Source: Gilliamella sp. App4-10 (GTDB taxonomy: Bacteria; Pseudomonadota; Gammaproteobacteria; Enterobacterales; Orbaceae). Taken from it: a stretch of 64,000 bases of DNA. The stretch covers positions 62,001 through 126,000 of the forward strand of contig NZ_LZGS01000002.1 of NCBI RefSeq assembly GCF_001690495.1, in the 5' to 3' direction. The first letter of the stretch is position 1; every line of letters starts with the position of its first letter. The notes under the pieces are model-generated. The model saw nothing but the letters and a program-made list of their open reading frames with translations, was not told where the DNA came from and did not search any database. Below, one piece after another: positions 10,696 to 21,971 of the stretch. A program made the position numbers and the translations under genes.

Positions 10696-11072
10696 TATTT
10701 TACATATGCCTATTAAATTATTTTACGGGACATCCTAAAGCAGGAATTTTGTCAAAATGCGAGTCTTTAGCCGTTTGGTTATTTAAACAATCATTTGATG
10801 TCTTTTCAAAAAACGCATTATCGTGTTTTTATGGCGTTTGATTTACATCATGACTGTCAATTATCATAACTGATAATATTAATTGAAAAAATAACCGTTT
10901 CATATACTCATTGCATGCTTGATAAACTATTGTGCTGAGTATAACTCAACTTAAACATAAATTGTATTGACTATTGATAAAATAATGAAAATGCTATTGT
11001 CGTTTTTTCAAAACGATATTATGCTGAATAATATATAACAAGTTTATACGAATATTATATGAGGAATAAATC
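10696..11072. other. Divergent promoter region between seqA and slyB-like gene
   Basis: 377 bases, very AT-rich, without a gene. A perfect dyad ATTATCA-TAAC-TGATAAT lies at 10860-10877. Long T and A tracts surround it. Promoters for both flanking genes must lie here, but no strong -35/-10 pair can be picked by eye. Confidence 0.5.
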
Positions 11073-11570
11073 ATGAAAAAAATCATAACATTAGCTGTTT
11101 TAGCTGCAATCTTATCTGGATGTAGTAATAGTGATCTTTATTCTGGCGATGTTTATACCGCGGATCAAGCAAAACAAGTTCAACAAGTGAGTTATGGTAC
11201 AGTTGTTTCAGTACGACCAGTTAAAATTCAAGCTAATGCGTCAAATGGTAAGAGTGAAAATGTAGCAGGTAGCTTAGGTGGTGCTGTTTTAGGTGGCGTT
11301 TTAGGTAATACTATTGGTGATGGTACTGGACGAGTATTAGCTGTAGCTACTGGTGCTATTGGTGGCGCAATTTTAGGTGATGCTATTCAAGATAAAACGA
11401 GTCAAGCCAGTGCAGTTGAATTAGAAATTAAACAAGAAAATGGCTCAAATATTGTTATTATACAAAAAGGTTCGGCTAACAATTTTTATGCTGGACAACC
11501 TGTTCGTTTAGTCACTAATGGTAAAAAAATTAGCGCTTCGCCACGTTATGATAACGGTTCAAGAGAATAA
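11073..11570 (+). CDS. slyB: SlyB-like outer-membrane lipoprotein (glycine-zipper domain)
   Basis: 165 residues. The signal peptide MKKIITLAVLAAILSGC ends in a lipobox with Cys at residue 17, so the mature protein is lipidated. The region SYGTVVSVRPVKIQ followed by a Gly/Ala-rich zipper (AGSLGGAVLGGVLGNTIGDG) and the C-terminal IVIIQKGS block matches SlyB/Pcp lipoproteins, which stabilise outer-membrane proteins under stress. E. coli SlyB (155 residues) is PhoP-regulated; I could not find a convincing paired PhoP box upstream here. Monocistronic. Confidence 0.88.
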   Translation: MKKIITLAVLAAILSGCSNSDLYSGDVYTADQAKQVQQVSYGTVVSVRPVKIQANASNGKSENVAGSLGGAVLGGVLGNTIGDGTGRVLAVATGAIGGAILGDAIQDKTSQASAVELEIKQENGSNIVIIQKGSANNFYAGQPVRLVTNGKKISASPRYDNGSRE

Positions 11571-11596
11571 TACTTAATTTTTATTTTTAATTTTCT

Positions 11597-11619
11597 TGGG
11601 GGTATATTGCCCCTAATTT
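11597..11619 (+). terminator. Probable terminator of slyB-like gene
   Basis: GGGG/CCCC stem with a TATATTG-type loop, followed by TAATTTA, 27 bases past the stop. The short stem and weak T-tract limit confidence. Confidence 0.45.
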
Positions 11620-11783
11620 ACCTATAACTTTCGCTCATCTTCATAGTAACGTGTTAAGCTGAGTTAGTCATGATTGCTTGCCTTTTATCCATAATCACTA
11701 AACCTTTAATAAAAATTTGCCTGTCTAAACACTAACGTATAAACTCAACCCAATTCTTAATCGTTATAAGGAACAATAAAGCA

Positions 11784-12191
11784 ATGCGTATATTACATAC
11801 TATGATCCGAGTTGGCGATCTACAGCGCTCAATCGATTTTTATACTCGTATAATGGGAATGCGAGTGTTAAGAACTAGCGAAAACACACAATACAAATAT
11901 TCATTAGCCTTTGTGGGTTATGGCGATGAAACAACCAGTTCAGTTATTGAATTAACTTATAATTGGGATACTGATAAATACGATCATGGTTCCGCGTTTG
12001 GTCATATTGCTATTGGTGTTGATGATGTAGCTAAAATGTGTAATGATGTAAAACAAGCTGGAGGCAAAGTAACACGTGAAGCTGGGCCTGTAAAAGGGGG
12101 CACAACTATTATTGCTTTCGTTGAAGATCCTGATGGCTATAAGTTAGAGTTAATTCAAAACGATCAGGCCGATAAAGCGTTAGGTCATTAA
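11784..12191 (+). CDS. gloA: Lactoylglutathione lyase (glyoxalase I)
   Basis: Isomerises the methylglyoxal-glutathione hemithioacetal to S-lactoylglutathione. 135 residues, the E. coli length. It begins [20 protein letters not shown] with the metal ligand His5. The other ligands fall in VIELTYNW (Glu), [11 protein letters not shown] (His) and YKLELIQ (Glu), the Ni2+-type short bacterial form. AAGGAA ribosome site upstream. Convergent with gmk through a shared terminator. Confidence 0.97.
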   Translation: MRILHTMIRVGDLQRSIDFYTRIMGMRVLRTSENTQYKYSLAFVGYGDETTSSVIELTYNWDTDKYDHGSAFGHIAIGVDDVAKMCNDVKQAGGKVTREAGPVKGGTTIIAFVEDPDGYKLELIQNDQADKALGH

Positions 12192-12201
12192 TTTATTTCA
12201 T

Positions 12202-12236
12202 AAAAAATATCGCCGAGAGATCAGCGATATTTTTTG
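12202..12236. terminator. Bidirectional terminator between gloA and gmk
   Basis: A-tract, stem ATATCGC/GCGATAT with a 10-base loop, then a T-tract: a typical two-way rho-independent terminator between convergent genes. Confidence 0.85.
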
Positions 12237-12250
12237 TATTTTAATTCGAA

Positions 12251-12889
12251 TCAGTCCCCTAACAAATCTTTTAATAATTGCTTATTAACGATAGCTTGCT
12301 TTGGTTGTTCTAGGCTAGCAGCGGTAATAATTGCACTTAAGGCGTGTAATGAGGTATCAAAATCGTCATTAATAATGACATAGTCATATTCGCTATAATG
12401 CAAAATTTCGGCTTGCGCTTTTTGCATTCGTTTTTCAATCACACTACTATCATCTTGACCGCGTTTAACAAGGCGATTTTCAAGTTCTTTTAGCGAAGGT
12501 GGCAATATAAATATGCTTTTAGCTTGAGGCATTTTTTTGCGTACTTGCCGCGCACCTTGCCAATCAATATCTAAAAAAACATTAATTCCTTGCAATAGGC
12601 TTTGTTCGATTTCGGCTTTAGATGTACCGTAATAGTTGTCAAATACGTTAGCATATTCGACAAACGCCTGCTGTTCAATTAAAGATTCAAAGTGTTTGTG
12701 ATCCACAAAATAATAATGTTCGCCATGTACTTCGCCTGGGCGAGGGTTACGTGTAGTATGGGAAATGGATACCTTGGCTTGATGCCGATTTTTTTGGGTT
12801 AGATAAGCTTGAATAAGACTTGATTTACCCGCACCGCTTGGTGCAGAGATGATAAATAGAGTTCCTGTATACATAGATATGTTTGCCAC
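12251..12889 (-). CDS. gmk: Guanylate kinase
   Basis: ATP-dependent phosphorylation of GMP to GDP. 212 residues (E. coli 207). P-loop [12 protein letters not shown] near residue 15; GMP-binding region [20 protein letters not shown]; then [13 protein letters not shown] and the lid-region arginines (RLVKRGQDD). The N-terminus [12 protein letters not shown] is a few residues longer than in E. coli; an internal Met (MYTGTLF) is an alternative start. Monocistronic; the rpoZ/spoT genes that follow it in E. coli are absent. Confidence 0.96.
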   Translation of the reverse strand: MANISMYTGTLFIISAPSGAGKSSLIQAYLTQKNRHQAKVSISHTTRNPRPGEVHGEHYYFVDHKHFESLIEQQAFVEYANVFDNYYGTSKAEIEQSLLQGINVFLDIDWQGARQVRKKMPQAKSIFILPPSLKELENRLVKRGQDDSSVIEKRMQKAQAEILHYSEYDYVIINDDFDTSLHALSAIITAASLEQPKQAIVNKQLLKDLLGD

Positions 12890-13100
12890 GTTAATTGCTA
12901 TTGCGTTCTTTTGATTGTCATTAATATTAGTTAAGCGATATTATAGCAAAATTTGGCAATATATTGTGGCTTATTGTGAGTTAAGCTGTTTAATTTGGTG
13001 TTCAGGTTATTAGTACATAATAAACTCAATCAGTACGCCTTATTACGTATTTACAATAAACCAATATTAAATTGTAACATTTTGTTATCGTTAAGAAATT

Positions 13101-13794
13101 ATGATGCCTTTAATATTTAAAGATGGTGTTTATGCTTGTGTTCCAACTTTACTTGGCTATATTGGTATTGGATTTACCGCCGGTGTAGTAGGTAAATCAG
13201 CTCATCTATCTGTATTAGAAGTGACATTATTAGCTGTCATTGTTTATGCTGGGACTGCACAATTTATTATTACTGGATTAATGATGGTTGCAACGCCCAT
13301 TTCAGCCATTATTTTTACTGTTTTTTTTAGTTAATTCACGCCATTTTTTAATGAGTATGGCAACAGCCCCGCTTTTCGAAAATTCTCTTTGTTAAATAAT
13401 ATTGATATTGGTAGCTTATTGACAGATGAAAGCTTTGCCGTTGCAATGCATGCTATTACCAATAAAGTGCCGGTTATGCCACTTGGATGCATGGTATTAA
13501 TTTAACTGCTTATCTTACTTGGATTTTATCTTGTTTGGTGCTTTAATTGGTGAGTGGTTGCTAGACCCGACTCAATTTGGTCTAGATTATGCTTTAGTTG
13601 CCATGTTTGTGGGTTTGCGCTATTTCCAATTGCTTGGCGATAAAAGCAAAATTCTTAAAAATCGACTTTTAGCCATGTTAACCGTTGCAGTTATGCTGAT
13701 TATATTAATACGTTTTATGTTACCCGAAATGGCAATTTTAATCAGCACTTTTGGCAGTTGTTTTATGGGCATAGCAATGGATAGTGATGCATGA
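13101..13794 (+). pseudogene. azlC: AzlC/YgaZ branched-chain amino-acid exporter subunit, frameshifted
   Basis: Reading across frames rebuilds a typical AzlC permease: MMPLIFKDGVYACVPTLLGY... YAGTAQFIITGLM... NSRHFLMSMATAPLF... DESFAVAMHAITNKVPVMP... WMHGINLTAYLTWILSC... GALIGEWLLDP... ALVAMFVGLRY. Four single-base changes interrupt it: an inserted A near 13329, and one-T losses near 13373, 13484 and 13530. The frame returns before the last ~90 codons, and the stop overlaps the azlD start by ATGA. In E. coli YgaZ pairs with YgaH to export valine; here the large subunit should be non-functional unless these are base-calling errors. Confidence 0.88.
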
Positions 13795-14114
13795 CAACTT
13801 ATAGCTTATATATCATGTTAGGTTGTGGCCTAGTGACTTGGTTGCCAAGAGTTATTCCATTTGTGTTGATTCGAAAGTTGCAGTGGCCCAATGCTGTGAT
13901 TCGGTTCTTGTCGTATGTACCTTTATGTATTTTAACAGCACTATTAGTACAAAATCTATTTGTGAAAAAAGAAGGGCATTTTCCTGATTTTAACGTAGAA
14001 TATTGCTTAGCAACAATTCCAACCACAATTGTTGCCTTTGTGACTAAGAATTTAATGTGCATTGTGGTTGCAGGTATGTGTTCTATGGCGTTAATTCGCT
14101 ATTTTATGATTTGA
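13791..14114 (+). CDS. azlD: AzlD/YgaH family branched-chain amino-acid exporter small subunit
   Basis: 107-residue membrane protein with four hydrophobic segments. The start MTTYSLYIMLGCGLVTWLPR, then PFVLIRKLQWPNAVIRFLSYVPLCILTAL, is the AzlD/YgaH signature (E. coli YgaH 111 residues). The start codon overlaps the stop of the broken azlC, so translation would be coupled to it. No defects seen, although its expected partner is broken, which makes its own function doubtful. Confidence 0.88.
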   Translation: MTTYSLYIMLGCGLVTWLPRVIPFVLIRKLQWPNAVIRFLSYVPLCILTALLVQNLFVKKEGHFPDFNVEYCLATIPTTIVAFVTKNLMCIVVAGMCSMALIRYFMI

Positions 14115-14177
14115 TTGATATCAATAGCTAACTGATTTTTAAAGATTATATTTGTAAAATGAATGGTGAGTTAAAAT

Positions 14178-14202
14178 AAAACAGGGCAATTACCCTGTTT
14201 TT
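14178..14202. terminator. Bidirectional terminator between azlD and hemY
   Basis: AAAACAGGG-CAATTA-CCCTGTTTTT: nine-base stem with flanking A and T tracts, between convergent genes. Confidence 0.88.
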
Positions 14203-14209
14203 ATGCATT

Positions 14210-15112
14210 TTATGTTCTTTCTTTTTGTTCCAGTTTACTAATCGATTTTAATAGCTTTTCAGCTTGGCTATTTTCACCTAGTTGGTTAAGATAATTGACC
14301 ATCGCTTTTTGATAAGTAATATTATTCAAAATAGCTTTTGGTTGTGAGTTCCACCATTTTACGAGTGTTTGTGCATCACTATTAGTTGATAATTGCTTAA
14401 TTCGACCGATATAGGCTGCTTGTTTAAATTGATCTAATTGCGATTCGCTATACACTTTAGCTTTATACATTGCAGGCAATAGGTCAATAATCGCTTGGTA
14501 ATCACCTATTTCATAATAAAGTTGATCAGCCAATTTAAGCACTTCAGCATTACGAGGTTTTTCGTTTAGTAGCTGATCTAATGTCATTCGTGCGGCGGTG
14601 TATTCACGGTTTTTTAATTGCAATCTAATTTGCACTAATTGAAAGGCAAACAACTCTTTAGGCTGGCAACTTCTAGCAGCTTGTTCTAGCGATTGGTTGG
14701 CTGGAATTAATTCATCATTATCGATTTGGGCTTGCGCGGCAAGTAAATACGATAAGGCGGTATTTTTTGTTCCTTTAGCGCTTTTTAGGAATAGTTTAGC
14801 GGCTTGTTGATAATCACCCTCTAGCAATAAGATTTGCGCTTGTTCGATACGTTTTATCGATTTTTTAGGTGACTTTAAGCGTAACCAATTGCCAAATGCT
14901 GTTTTAGAATTAAAAATTTTATTAAAAAAACAATAAATTAAATAAAGGCAAAGTAGGCCAATTAATTCAAGTATCATAAATGAATTAAACGACATACTGA
15001 CACGATACTTGGCAAACTCAAATACCGCTGAACCTTGGTGTCCTTGTAATAGTGGTCCAAGAAAGAATCCACTCACTAGCACTAAGAAAATAATTAGTAT
15101 TTTTATCATCAT
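14210..15112 (-). CDS. hemY: HemY, tetratricopeptide inner-membrane protein of the hem operon
   Basis: 300 residues: two N-terminal membrane segments (about residues 1-22 and 40-62) followed by a TPR-like helical domain containing LLEGDYQQAAKLFLKSAKG and QLKNREYTAARMTLDQLL. Enterobacterial HemY has this layout but is longer (~398 residues), so the C-terminal TPR region is shortened here. The role in haem synthesis is inferred from the operon; this is not protoporphyrinogen oxidase, which shares the name in Gram-positives. Follows hemX after 7 bases. Confidence 0.9.
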   Translation of the reverse strand: MMIKILIIFLVLVSGFFLGPLLQGHQGSAVFEFAKYRVSMSFNSFMILELIGLLCLYLIYCFFNKIFNSKTAFGNWLRLKSPKKSIKRIEQAQILLLEGDYQQAAKLFLKSAKGTKNTALSYLLAAQAQIDNDELIPANQSLEQAARSCQPKELFAFQLVQIRLQLKNREYTAARMTLDQLLNEKPRNAEVLKLADQLYYEIGDYQAIIDLLPAMYKAKVYSESQLDQFKQAAYIGRIKQLSTNSDAQTLVKWWNSQPKAILNNITYQKAMVNYLNQLGENSQAEKLLKSISKLEQKERT

Positions 15113-15119
15113 TATTCTC

Positions 15120-16592
15120 CTATTTTGTCAACATTGAACGAACGCGGGTTTGCATGAGTTTTTCAAGCTTGCCAATGCTAGTTAGGTTTTCAGGTACATT
15201 TTGATTGCTGATTGATTGACTTTGTAAATTCTCGAGTTCATTAATGAACGCTTTAACGCTTGGTGCATTGCCATCAAAATAAGCATTAACCCAAATTGCG
15301 GTATCGTTAAGCGCACGTTGGTAAATAAGATCTTGATGTCTTGGCACCGCTTGTGCTGCAATCAATAGGCGGAAGCGGATGTTTTCTCGCAGGTAAAGTG
15401 ATTGTTCTAAACTTAGTGGTGCTTTTAATATTTGGCACTTGACGATTTGTTTTTCGTCTTGGCCTGCTTGTTCTAAGCACGCTTTAAAGTTGTTATCTTT
15501 ATCGTCAATTTTTTCAATGGTGATAAATTTATCCATAAAAGTCTTGGTATTGCTTAACAAATTATCTGACCAATCGCCGACCGATGATACGTCATTGTTA
15601 GCGTCGTCAGTCATATTGTTAGTATTCGTTTGGTAGTTATTTGTTACACTAGCGTTTTCTGTTTTAGTTACATTGGCGTCTGTATTTGTGGCATCTTCGG
15701 CATATTGGGTCATGCCAAGATCAAGATCTTTGTAATTACCTACTAATGGTAATTCGGTAAGTGATTCAGACAAACCAATCAAATTCATAATAATACCATC
15801 AGTATCAATAAAGCTCACTTGAGCGAGTGAGTTAATATCTTTACTAATAGCTTGTCGTGCAGGTAATAGACTCGGGTCATCAGCTTGGGCTAGACTTTCA
15901 TCGGCACTTTTTAGTAGTAATCGGGCTGATGTGTAATCTTGGTCATTCCAAATTTTTCGACCTGCTAAATGTACTAAATAATTCGCTTGTGAAATTAACC
16001 AAACATTATGATCGGTAGTTGACATAGCCGCTAAGCGCTCATTGATGTTTTGCAGGCTTTGCTCGGTGATTTTTGATGCATCATTAACTTGATTGCTTAA
16101 TTGTTGTTGTAATTTTTGTTGATCACCCAGTTCTCGATTAACACGTTGCTCTAACAAGTTAAATTGCTGATTTTGTTTATTAGCAGCCTCGATAATACTA
16201 TTTTGCAAATCGGTTGTTATACTTTGCTTAGTTGTTTGTTTTAAATTGGCCAGTTCAGTTTGCAAGGTTGAGATGGTCTTTTTTTGCTTCTCAATTTGCT
16301 GGTATCCATAATAAAAACCAAAACCCCCCAAGCAAACGGTTAATGCTATAGCAATAATCGATAGTTTTGAAACAGGCGTGTTGTTTGTGTTATTGGTGTT
16401 ACTGCTATTATTAGTTTTTGACTGAGCTGTAGATTCTACTGTTGTGCTGGATTGTGCGTTTGCTGGATTTTTTTTATCTTCTTTCATAGTCTTATTCACT
16501 TCATTTTGAATCGCTGTGATTGTTGATTGACTAAATGAAGTTGTGCTTATTGTTGAAAGTGTTGCATTGGCACCATAATATTTTGGTGGCAT
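15120..16592 (-). CDS. hemX: HemX, membrane-anchored coiled-coil protein of the hem operon
   Basis: About 490 residues: an Asn/Thr-rich cytosolic leader, one membrane helix (LSIIAIALTVCLGGFGFYYG), then a Gln-rich coiled coil and the family core WLISQANYLVHLAGRKIWND with SARLLLKSADESLA. I chose the ATG at 16592 because an AGG site sits correctly before it; ATG 16604 (the ATG that contains that AGG) and ATG 16487 are alternatives. Compared with E. coli (393 residues) it carries an extra low-complexity Asn/Thr/Asp segment near residues 295-345. Function unproven; proposed scaffold for porphyrin enzymes. Confidence 0.88.
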   Translation of the reverse strand: MPPKYYGANATLSTISTTSFSQSTITAIQNEVNKTMKEDKKNPANAQSSTTVESTAQSKTNNSSNTNNTNNTPVSKLSIIAIALTVCLGGFGFYYGYQQIEKQKKTISTLQTELANLKQTTKQSITTDLQNSIIEAANKQNQQFNLLEQRVNRELGDQQKLQQQLSNQVNDASKITEQSLQNINERLAAMSTTDHNVWLISQANYLVHLAGRKIWNDQDYTSARLLLKSADESLAQADDPSLLPARQAISKDINSLAQVSFIDTDGIIMNLIGLSESLTELPLVGNYKDLDLGMTQYAEDATNTDANVTKTENASVTNNYQTNTNNMTDDANNDVSSVGDWSDNLLSNTKTFMDKFITIEKIDDKDNNFKACLEQAGQDEKQIVKCQILKAPLSLEQSLYLRENIRFRLLIAAQAVPRHQDLIYQRALNDTAIWVNAYFDGNAPSVKAFINELENLQSQSISNQNVPENLTSIGKLEKLMQTRVRSMLTK

Positions 16593-16718
16593 AAATGACC
16601 TCATCTAGATGTGTTAGAAATTTATATTGGCATTATGACATAGAGTTAACATTGTTTTAAATAAATTTTAATTATTGTCTTACTGATCAACTATGATATA
16701 CCATCTAATTTATTTAAA

Positions 16719-17447
16719 TTATTGGGTATGACGATAGTTTATCGTTACCGCATTAAAAAGATTTTGATTATTTGCGCTATTGACCAGTAGAATTTTTTGC
16801 CATTTGAGTTGTTTGGCTTTTACAAAGATTCGTTGACTGGTTACAACAAGATTAGCCTGCGTTTTATGTTCAAGATTGCTATATAATTCAAGCTGGATTA
16901 GGTGTTCTAGGCTAGTAATAATGATTATTTGTTTTTTAATATTACTAGATAAGATATTTGGCAGATAGGGAATCGATTCGCGGCAGTAACAAACAATTGA
17001 TTTTACTTTGACTTTTCGATTTTCTAGCGTTTGCGTTAATAATTGCCGACCTGAATTACCGCATAAAATTAAAATAGTGTGGTTTTGAATCGGTTCTTGT
17101 TGAAGTTTTGCTAATAGTCCTTCGCTGTTTTCTTTGTCAGGATAATTGACTTTTGTAGTGGTAAATTGGTTAAATAATTTTGCCGACTTTTTACCTATCG
17201 CATAATAACGAATATTATCCGGTAGTATTAAATTGGGAAGGTAAGCGTTAATAACATGTGTAACTTGTGGCGACACAACGATGACAATATCGTTGGGTAA
17301 AAGTTGATTTAGTTGCTCTTGTAAATTGAGTAGATCATTGCCTTGTGACATATTAAAAAATGGAAGATGCTGTGCAGGCAGGTTTGCTTGGTTAAATAAT
17401 TGGGTGAGTTTTTCACCCTCTGGAGAGGGTCTAGTAACATAAATCAT
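16719..17447 (-). CDS. hemD: Uroporphyrinogen-III synthase
   Basis: Closes and inverts hydroxymethylbilane to uroporphyrinogen III. 242 residues (E. coli 246). The family is poorly conserved; visible support is the N-terminal [20 protein letters not shown], the mid-protein [12 protein letters not shown], and [21 protein letters not shown]. The start overlaps the hemC stop by four bases, indicating translational coupling, and position between hemC and hemX confirms identity. Confidence 0.95.
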   Translation of the reverse strand: MIYVTRPSPEGEKLTQLFNQANLPAQHLPFFNMSQGNDLLNLQEQLNQLLPNDIVIVVSPQVTHVINAYLPNLILPDNIRYYAIGKKSAKLFNQFTTTKVNYPDKENSEGLLAKLQQEPIQNHTILILCGNSGRQLLTQTLENRKVKVKSIVCYCRESIPYLPNILSSNIKKQIIIITSLEHLIQLELYSNLEHKTQANLVVTSQRIFVKAKQLKWQKILLVNSANNQNLFNAVTINYRHTQ

Positions 17448-18364
17448 CCGCCATTTAATTCCTGTAATATTGCTTTTGCACCTTGATCTAATAAACGTTT
17501 TGCTAATTCTTTCCCTAACATTTCGGGTTCAGTTATATCACCTGTTAGTGCAACTTTGACTATTTTAGAACCGTCAATGCGCCCAACAAGACCTTGTAAT
17601 GATAAGACATCATTATTTAATTGGCTATAACAAGCAATGGGCACTTGGCATCCACCTTGTAAGGCTTTATTCATTGTTCTTTCGGCTTCGATACAAACTC
17701 GACTATTTTTATCATCAAGCACAGAAAGAACCTCTAGGATTTGTTTATCATCTGTTCGAGTTTCGATGCCAATTGCGCCTTGTCCAACAGCGGGTAAAAT
17801 TAAGTTTGTATCAATATACTGCTTGATTCTATCTTCTAATGATAAACGTTTTAAGCCAACTGCAGCTAAAATAATGGCATCATATTCTTTATTATCAAGT
17901 TTAGCTAAGCGAGTGCCAACATTACCACGAAGATCTTTAATTTGTAAATGGGGGTATTTTTCCCGTAACTGACATTGACGTCGTAGGCTTGATGTACCAA
18001 TTACAGCACCATTTGGTAACTCATCTAAACTTAAATATGTATTTGAGATAAACGCATCACGCACATCATCACGCTTACAAATAGTGGCGAGTGTTAGCCC
18101 TTCAGGAAACGCGACAGGAATATCTTTTATAGAGTGAACGGCAATGTCTGCTTCGTTATTTAATATGGCTTGCTCAAGTTGTTTAACAAACAGTCCTTTG
18201 CCGCCAATTTTTGATAGTGGACTATCTAACAATACATCGCCTTTAGTGACCATGGGAATCAATTCCACCGTCAAATTTGGATGAGCAGCTAAAAGTTGTT
18301 TCTTAACAAAATTTGCTTGCCATAGTGCTAATGGGCTTTTACGTGTTGCAATGCGAATGTTCAA
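17444..18364 (-). CDS. hemC: Porphobilinogen deaminase (hydroxymethylbilane synthase)
   Basis: Polymerises four porphobilinogens into hydroxymethylbilane. 306 residues (E. coli 313). Begins [21 protein letters not shown]. Substrate and cofactor residues lie in [36 protein letters not shown] and LRGNVGTRL; the dipyrromethane-cofactor cysteine lies in [13 protein letters not shown] near residue 240. First gene of hemCDXY. Confidence 0.97.
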   Translation of the reverse strand: MNIRIATRKSPLALWQANFVKKQLLAAHPNLTVELIPMVTKGDVLLDSPLSKIGGKGLFVKQLEQAILNNEADIAVHSIKDIPVAFPEGLTLATICKRDDVRDAFISNTYLSLDELPNGAVIGTSSLRRQCQLREKYPHLQIKDLRGNVGTRLAKLDNKEYDAIILAAVGLKRLSLEDRIKQYIDTNLILPAVGQGAIGIETRTDDKQILEVLSVLDDKNSRVCIEAERTMNKALQGGCQVPIACYSQLNNDVLSLQGLVGRIDGSKIVKVALTGDITEPEMLGKELAKRLLDQGAKAILQELNGG

Positions 18365-18460
18365 TTGATTTCTCTATTTTTCTTTTTTGCTTAGGTGATT
18401 TGTATTACCGCGTAACTTGCATATCAGATTGATTAATGCGATTACATGAAAGTCAATATT

Positions 18461-18488
18461 GCCTAACACAGTGTGACCAATATTAGGC
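18461..18488 (-). terminator. Hairpin downstream of purB
   Basis: GCCTAA/TTAGGC arms separated by 16 bases that contain a small inner dyad. It lies 18 bases past the purB stop on the minus strand, followed by AATATTGACTTTC. Weak T-tract, so transcript-end function is only likely. Confidence 0.4.
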
Positions 18489-18505
18489 TGATTGATTTTA
18501 AGTTG

Positions 18506-19906
<1,401 letters not shown>

Positions 19907-19924
19907 TCAGTTATAAAGTGTAAA

Positions 19925-20572
19925 TTAGATTGCTCGATTAATTTGGTCTAATAGCTGTTGTGCAGCATTACAAATGCGTTTACGGCTAAAAATAAACTGA
20001 AAGCGATTGCCACCAACTTGATACCATAATATGGACGATCGAACACACCCCAAAAGTGCTGTTCTTACTTTTGCTTGTACTAATGTGTTTTGCAAAAATT
20101 CGACTTTGCCAATCACTTTAATTTTAGTTGATATTGGGCTGATGATATCAGAATAAATTCCCGCTAATGAATAGGACAGATCATCAACATTAGCGCTAAC
20201 AGTTTCATCATTCATCTCTGAATAAAGTCCTGCAATGCGTTTTAATCGCTGGTCTATCTTATCTAATGCGTCATTATTTTTTAATAATTTGCTTGTAATA
20301 CTAAGCGTACCAAACAGATAACGTATAATTTGGACTTGTTCTTTTTGTTCTGACGATAATAATTGTATGAGCGTTTGTAACCCTGTTTTGATATTTTTAA
20401 TGCCATCATAAACATCATCCGTTGTTTTGGGTGAGGTTTTAAACACACTTTTAATGGTTTGTTCATACAGAGTGGCAGTGCAACTCCCGGTGTTAGCAAG
20501 TTGAGGCACCAATATTGCGCTTTGCACTGCACCAGCAAGGGCAATAGTAATATGATTATATTTATTATCCAC
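19925..20572 (-). CDS. hflD: HflD, high-frequency lysogenization protein homologue
   Basis: 215 residues (E. coli 213). Enterobacterial HflD is a peripheral inner-membrane protein that interacts with lambda CII and lowers its DNA binding; the native role is unclear. Family features: ITIALAGAVQSAILVPQLANTG at the N-terminus and LLGCVRSSILWYQVGGNR towards the C-terminus. One base separates it from mnmA, so it is coupled to the tRNA-modification gene as in E. coli. Confidence 0.93.
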   Translation of the reverse strand: MDNKYNHITIALAGAVQSAILVPQLANTGSCTATLYEQTIKSVFKTSPKTTDDVYDGIKNIKTGLQTLIQLLSSEQKEQVQIIRYLFGTLSITSKLLKNNDALDKIDQRLKRIAGLYSEMNDETVSANVDDLSYSLAGIYSDIISPISTKIKVIGKVEFLQNTLVQAKVRTALLGCVRSSILWYQVGGNRFQFIFSRKRICNAAQQLLDQINRAI

Positions 20573-20573
20573 T

Positions 20574-21692
20574 CTAGCACTCCTTAATGCTTTTAATCCG
20601 TTCCTCTATAATACCTCCACCAAGGCAGACTTCGTCCTTATAAAAGACGGCAGATTGACCCGGCGTAACAGCCGCAACAGGATTATCAAAAATGACTTTG
20701 ATTTTGTCATCGTCTAGTGGGATAACTTGACAAGCGATATCTAGTTGGCGATAGCGCGTTTTTACGGTACAACTAAATGGTTTGGTTACTACTTTACGGT
20801 CGACCCAATGGAGTTGCTGTGCAATTAGTCCTTCGGAAAATAGCGCAGGATGCTCATGACCTTGTGCCACAATTAATTCATTATTGATAAGATCTTTGTC
20901 AACTACATACCATGGTGTATCATCGGCTTGTTTTAAGCCACCAATACCCAGTCCTTTACGTTGTCCTAACGTATGGTACATCAGACCTTGATGTTGACCA
21001 ATAACCTTTCCATCAACAGTGCGAATATTACCTGCTTGAGCAGGTAAATATCGAGCTAAAAAGTCGCTAAATTTACGTTCACCAATAAAGCAGATGCCAG
21101 TAGAGTCTTTTTTAGTGGCAGTTGCTAAGCCAAGTTGCTGCGCAATTTTGCGTACCTCAGTTTTTTCAAGTTCACCAACTGGAAATAAGCTTTGACTTAC
21201 TTGTGCTTCGCTTAGGGTATAAAGAAAGTAACTCTGATCTTTGTTAGTGTCGATCCCACGTAATAATTCAACTTTATTGCCTGTTTCACGTTTACGAACA
21301 TAATGCCCTGTGGCAATAAAGTCAGCATTGAGATCTTCAGCCGCATATTCTAAAAAAGCCTTAAATTTAATTTCTTTATTACATAAAATATCAGGATTTG
21401 GCGTTCGCCCTGCTTTGTATTCCGATAAAAAATGTTCGAATACGTTGTCCCAGTATTCGGCAGCAAAGTTAACAGTGTGTAATTTGATATTTAATTTATC
21501 ACAAACTGCTTGTGCATCCGCTAGGTCAACAGCAGCAGAACAATATTCTTCTGTATCGTCTTCTTCCCAATTTTTCATAAATAATCCAACAACATCGTAT
21601 CCTTGTTGTTGCAATAAATAAGCTGAAACAGAAGAATCCACGCCGCCAGACATGCCGACAACGACTTTTTTTCGAGTATTTATATTTGACAT
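20574..21692 (-). CDS. mnmA: tRNA-specific 2-thiouridylase MnmA
   Basis: Adds sulfur to U34 of Lys, Glu and Gln tRNAs using the TusE persulfide relay. I chose the ATG at 21692 ([20 protein letters not shown]) because upstream in-frame residues are not part of the family and form a spurious hydrophobic stretch. PP-loop [10 protein letters not shown] near residue 14; the catalytic cysteine pair lies in [12 protein letters not shown] and [13 protein letters not shown]; the C-terminal barrel ends [18 protein letters not shown]. 372 residues. First gene of mnmA-hflD-purB. Confidence 0.97.
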   Translation of the reverse strand: MSNINTRKKVVVGMSGGVDSSVSAYLLQQQGYDVVGLFMKNWEEDDTEEYCSAAVDLADAQAVCDKLNIKLHTVNFAAEYWDNVFEHFLSEYKAGRTPNPDILCNKEIKFKAFLEYAAEDLNADFIATGHYVRKRETGNKVELLRGIDTNKDQSYFLYTLSEAQVSQSLFPVGELEKTEVRKIAQQLGLATATKKDSTGICFIGERKFSDFLARYLPAQAGNIRTVDGKVIGQHQGLMYHTLGQRKGLGIGGLKQADDTPWYVVDKDLINNELIVAQGHEHPALFSEGLIAQQLHWVDRKVVTKPFSCTVKTRYRQLDIACQVIPLDDDKIKVIFDNPVAAVTPGQSAVFYKDEVCLGGGIIEERIKSIKEC

Positions 21693-21917
21693 AGTTATTA
21701 TATTAATAGATAAAATTAATAAAAATTTTGACACTAATTTTAACATAATTAGCGGAAAAAGCATAAAGTTATGCAGACAACGATTGCTGTGTTGATTTGT
21801 TTTTTATACTAATTTTACACTAGCTTTATACTGAAACGTATACATTTCTGAAACTTTTTGCCATTTTTTAATGTATTGATTGCCGTAGAAAAAAATGAAA
21901 TTGCACCAGATTAAAAT

Positions 21918-21945
21918 AGCTTTATAAACCAGCGTTTATAAAGCT
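21918..21945 (-). terminator. Terminator of the repressor gene
   Basis: Perfect 12-bp stem AGCTTTATAAAC with a 4-base loop, 27 bases after the repressor stop, followed on the minus strand by ATTTTAATC. AT-rich but the only strong hairpin in the 280-base gap to mnmA. Confidence 0.6.
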
Positions 21946-21971
21946 GTAATTATATAAAGGTTAAATGAGCG

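Noticed and set aside
10696-11072. PhoP box before the slyB-like gene
   Set aside because: Only single TTTAAAC-type half-sites seen, without the 11-base repeat spacing.
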